From: Hydrogenophaga sp.
GTDB lineage: Bacteria > Pseudomonadota > Gammaproteobacteria > Burkholderiales > Burkholderiaceae_C
Length of the DNA: 64,000 nucleotides
NCBI GenBank assembly: GCA_016741995.1
Contig: JACVCO010000013.1
Location: 1 to 64,000 of the forward strand
Reading direction: 5' to 3'
Part shown: positions 61,339 through 64,000 of the stretch, piece by piece
Numbering within the stretch: the first letter of the stretch is position 1
How the letters are laid out: the number at the start of each line of letters is the position of its first letter
Translations under genes and position numbers: made by a program
Notes under the pieces: generated by a model
What the model was told of the DNA's origin: nothing
What the model saw: the letters and a program-made list of their open reading frames with translations, nothing else
Database searches by the model: none

Positions 61339-62563
61339 ACTGCATTTCGAGGGCGTCTCCCTCGAACGCCTTGCCCGCGAACACGGCACCCCCCTCTTCG
61401 TCTACAGCAAAGCCGCCATCCTGCAGGCGCTCGCGGCTTACCAGCGTGGGCTCGCGGGTCGCCAGCAGCTGATCTGCTATGCGATGAAGGCCAACTCCTC
61501 GCTGGCCATCCTGCAGACCCTGGTGCGCGCCGGTTGCGGGCTCGACATCGTCTCGGGTGGCGAACTCGAACGCGCCCTGACCGCGGGTTGTGCGCCCGAA
61601 CGCATCATCTTCTCGGGCGTGGGCAAGACGCGCGCCGAGATGCGCCGCGCGCTCGAGGTCGGCATCGGCTGCTTCAACGTGGAAAGCCGCGCCGAGCTCG
61701 ACGTGCTCGACGAGGTGGCCCGCGCCCTGGGCCAGCGGGCGCGCGTGAGCATCCGCGTCAACCCCGACGTGGACCCGAAGACGCACCCCTACATCTCCAC
61801 CGGGCTCAAGGGCAACAAGTTCGGCATCGCCCATGGCGAGGTGCTGCAGACCTACCGGCACGCCGCCGCCTGCGCGGGCCTGGAGGTGGTGGGCATCGAC
61901 TGCCACATCGGCTCGCAGATCACCGAGACGGCGCCTTACCTCGACGCCATGGACCGCGTACTCGACCTCGTGGCCGCGATCGAAGCCACGGGCATTCGCC
62001 TGCACCACGTCGATTTCGGTGGCGGCCTGGGCATCGACTACAACGGCGACGCCCCTCCCGCAGCCGATGCCCTGTGGCCGCAGCTGCTGGCCAAACTCGA
62101 TGCGCGTGGCTACGGCGACCGCACCGTGATGATCGAACCCGGCCGCTCGCTGGTGGGCAACGCCGGTGTGTGTCTCACCGAAGTGCTATACACCAAGCCC
62201 GGTGAGCACAAGAACTTCCTGATCGTGGACGCGGCCATGAACGACCTGCCGCGCCCCGCGATGTACCAAGCCTTCCACCGCATCGAGCCGGTGCGCCCGC
62301 GCGGGGGCGATGCCCCGGTGTGGGATGTCGTCGGCCCGGTCTGCGAAAGCGGGGACTGGATCGGCCGCGACCGCGCGCTCGCCGTGCAGCCGGGCGACCT
62401 GCTCGCCGTGCTGTCGGCCGGCGCGTACTGCATGAGCATGGCCAGCAACTACAACACCCGTGGCCGGGCAGCCGAGGTGCTGGTCGACGGCGACGACGCC
62501 ACCGTGATCCGCCAGCGCGAGGGCGCCGCCGATCAGATGCGGCTGGAAACCCTGCTCGGCTGA
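61301..62563 (+). CDS. lysA: Diaminopimelate decarboxylase
   Basis: Last step of lysine synthesis: PLP-dependent decarboxylation of meso-diaminopimelate. The 420-residue fold type III enzyme has the PLP lysine in YAMKANSS (about 69), HIGSQI, GGGLGIDY and the EPGRSLV motif, with the catalytic Cys in GPVCESGDW. The ATG at 61301 lies inside lptM. The pair lptM-lysA (after cyaY) is conserved in beta- and gammaproteobacteria. Its end overlaps msrQ by 31 bp. Confidence 0.97.
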   Translation: MPLPAHLTLHQGELHFEGVSLERLAREHGTPLFVYSKAAILQALAAYQRGLAGRQQLICYAMKANSSLAILQTLVRAGCGLDIVSGGELERALTAGCAPERIIFSGVGKTRAEMRRALEVGIGCFNVESRAELDVLDEVARALGQRARVSIRVNPDVDPKTHPYISTGLKGNKFGIAHGEVLQTYRHAAACAGLEVVGIDCHIGSQITETAPYLDAMDRVLDLVAAIEATGIRLHHVDFGGGLGIDYNGDAPPAADALWPQLLAKLDARGYGDRTVMIEPGRSLVGNAGVCLTEVLYTKPGEHKNFLIVDAAMNDLPRPAMYQAFHRIEPVRPRGGDAPVWDVVGPVCESGDWIGRDRALAVQPGDLLAVLSAGAYCMSMASNYNTRGRAAEVLVDGDDATVIRQREGAADQMRLETLLG

Positions 62564-63171
62564 GCCCGTCGGCGCCGCCACAGGCGCCAGGCCATCAGGG
62601 CGCCGAGGATCGCGGCGTAAACCGCGACCTCGTTGAAGTCGTTCTTGCCAGCGCGCATCCAGAAGAAGTGCAGCAACGCCAGCCCGGCGATCACGTAGAC
62701 CGCGCGGTGCAGCGTCTGCCAGCGCGCGGCGCCGAGCAAGCGGATGGCGCGGTTGAACGAGGTGGCGGCCAGGGCGAGCAGCAGCAGCCAGGCCGCCGTG
62801 CCCACCAGGATGAATGGCCGCTTCGGAATATCGGCCAGCACCTCGGTCCAGTCGAAGCCCATGTCGAACCAGACATAGGCCAGCCAATGCATCGAGGCGT
62901 AGAAAAACACGAACAAGCCCAGCATGCGACGAAAACGCGCCAGTGCCGGCAGGCCCAGCGTCACGCGCAGCGGCGTCACCAGCAGCACCAGCACCAGGGC
63001 GCGCAGCGACCAGTCGCCCAGCGAACGGATCAGCGCCTCGGCCGGGTTGGCGCCCAGGCGGTCGGCCACCGCCGCCCAGGCCAGCCAGGCGAAGGGCAGC
63101 AGCCAGACAACGAACACCAGGGGTTTGGCCAGCGGGTGCAACAAGGCCCGCTGAACCGCAGCGCGCGACAT
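62533..63171 (-). CDS. msrQ: Haem-binding membrane subunit MsrQ
   Basis: Delivers electrons from the respiratory chain to periplasmic MsrP for repair of oxidised methionine. The 212-residue protein has six hydrophobic segments and haem-ligand histidines typical of the ferric reductase-like domain (SMHWLAYVWFD, LHRAVYVIAGLALLHFFWMRAGK). It starts at 63171, on the last base of the msrP stop codon. Confidence 0.94.
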   Translation of the reverse strand: MSRAAVQRALLHPLAKPLVFVVWLLPFAWLAWAAVADRLGANPAEALIRSLGDWSLRALVLVLLVTPLRVTLGLPALARFRRMLGLFVFFYASMHWLAYVWFDMGFDWTEVLADIPKRPFILVGTAAWLLLLALAATSFNRAIRLLGAARWQTLHRAVYVIAGLALLHFFWMRAGKNDFNEVAVYAAILGALMAWRLWRRRRAQPSRVSSRI

Positions 63172-64000
63172 CAGTAGAGCTTGCGCAGATCCATGCCAGC
63201 GTAGAGCTGGCCCACCTGCGCCTCATAGCCGTTGAACTTCAGCGTCTGGCGGCGCTTGGCGAACAGCCCGCCACCGTCTTCGCCGATCCGGCGCTCGGTG
63301 GCCTGGCTCCAACGCGGGTGGGCCACCTCGGGGTTCACGTTGGAATAGAAGCCGTACTCCTGCGGCGCGGCCACGTTCCAGGCGGTCTTGGGCTGCTGCT
63401 CGGTCAAGCGGATCTTCACGATCGATTTGCCGCTCTTGAAGCCGTACTTCCACGGCACCATCAAGCGCACCGGCGCGCCGTTCTGGTTGGGCAGCACCTC
63501 GCCATACATGCCGAAGGCCAGCAGCGTGAGTGGGTGCAGGGCTTCGTCCATGCGCAGGCCTTCCACGTAAGGCCAATCCAGCACGTTGGAGCGCAGGCCT
63601 GGCATCTGCTTGTCATCGGCCAGGGTCACGAACTCCACGTACTTCGCGCTGCCCTGGGGCTCCACCCGTTTGATCAACTCCGCCAGCGAATAGCCCACCC
63701 AGGGGATCACCATCGACCAGCCTTCGACACAGCGCAACCGATAGACGCGCTCCTCCATCGGCGACAGCTTGAGCAACGCATCGAGATCGAAGCGGCCCGG
63801 TTTGTTGACCAGTCCTTCGACCTGGACCGTCCAGGGCAGGGGCTTGAGCGTCTTCGCGTAGCGGGCCGGATCGCTCTTGTCGGTGCCGAACTCGTAGAAG
63901 TTGTTGTAGCCCGCCGCGTCCTCGTAGCGCGCGGGCTTTTCCACGGTGGTGGCACCGGCCACCGCGCTGGCGCGACCGGGCAGCGGTGTCAATTTGCCCG
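63171..64000 (-). CDS. msrP: Methionine-sulfoxide reductase catalytic subunit MsrP, N-terminus beyond the window
   Basis: A periplasmic molybdopterin enzyme reducing protein-bound methionine sulfoxide. About 276 residues are in the window; the expected Tat signal peptide (about 45-50 residues) is cut off at the right edge. Mo-coordinating Cys is in RCVEGWSM, with [16 protein letters not shown] and HPRWSQATE typical of MsrP. Upstream of residue 1 as seen, the frame is open to the edge, so no start is called. Confidence 0.93.
   Translation of the reverse strand, partial: GKLTPLPGRASAVAGATTVEKPARYEDAAGYNNFYEFGTDKSDPARYAKTLKPLPWTVQVEGLVNKPGRFDLDALLKLSPMEERVYRLRCVEGWSMVIPWVGYSLAELIKRVEPQGSAKYVEFVTLADDKQMPGLRSNVLDWPYVEGLRMDEALHPLTLLAFGMYGEVLPNQNGAPVRLMVPWKYGFKSGKSIVKIRLTEQQPKTAWNVAAPQEYGFYSNVNPEVAHPRWSQATERRIGEDGGGLFAKRRQTLKFNGYEAQVGQLYAGMDLRKLY

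Overview
The window is a GC-rich (about two thirds G+C) piece of chromosome whose gene content and order point to a betaproteobacterium of the order Burkholderiales, most probably family Comamonadaceae (Hydrogenophaga/Acidovorax-like). The family assignment is inference from gene order: mla-his-tat cluster, petABC-sspAB, pilMNOPQ-aroKB, ispB-tRNA-Pro-pilBCD-coaE-zapD-yacG, dciA/M23/secA and a short-form HisG. Nearly everything is core housekeeping. No prophage, integrative element, CRISPR array or rRNA is seen. The only mobile-type gene is a lone REP-associated (Y1/HUH) transposase at 48.3-49.0 kb.

Layout. 1-0.6 kb: tail of rppH and a CNP1-like secreted protein. 0.6-3.6 kb (minus): rplU-rpmA | terminator | obgE-proB behind a good sigma-70 promoter. 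3.7-10.5 kb (plus): ispB, tRNA-Pro(CGG), then pilB-pilC-pilD-coaE-zapD-yacG. 10.5-17.0 kb (minus): secA, argJ, a DUF815 ATPase and a Nudix hydrolase, with an M23 peptidase upstream and dciA divergent from it. 17.4-21.6 kb (minus): tRNA-Thr(TGT), sspB, sspA and the cytochrome bc1 operon petABC. 21.8-25.3 kb: mscL (+), pdxA and a Nif3-like gene (-), a DegS-like protease (+).

25.3-41.7 kb is one unbroken minus-strand block of 24 genes, mostly joined by ATGA or TGATG overlaps: mlaFED-mlaA-mlaC-mlaB (outer-membrane lipid asymmetry), an ABC-2 exporter pair, ibaG, murA (peptidoglycan), hisGDCBHAFIE (the nine linked histidine genes, with short HisG and therefore a need for HisZ elsewhere), a small membrane protein, hinT and tatABC. 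41.8-48.1 kb: gltBD. 48.2-49.0 kb: the RAYT transposase with its repeats. 49.0-58.1 kb (minus): pilMNOPQ-aroK-aroB-dgt-MFS. 58.4-64.0 kb: PBP1A (+), cyaY (-), lptM-lysA (+), msrQ and the truncated msrP (-).

The type IV pilus machine appears in two halves (PilBCD motor and peptidase; PilMNOPQ alignment complex and secretin). Envelope maintenance is represented by mla, murA, PBP1A, lptM, mscL, tat and secA. No clearly new multi-gene system was found. The most unusual signals are regulatory or mutational: a run of ten G in pilQ; a perfect 36-bp dyad placing mirrored TAGAAT boxes across the divergent starts of cyaY and lptM; and three intrinsic terminators placed just upstream of the next gene in the same direction (obgE, sspA, mlaF), which look like attenuators or read-through controls.
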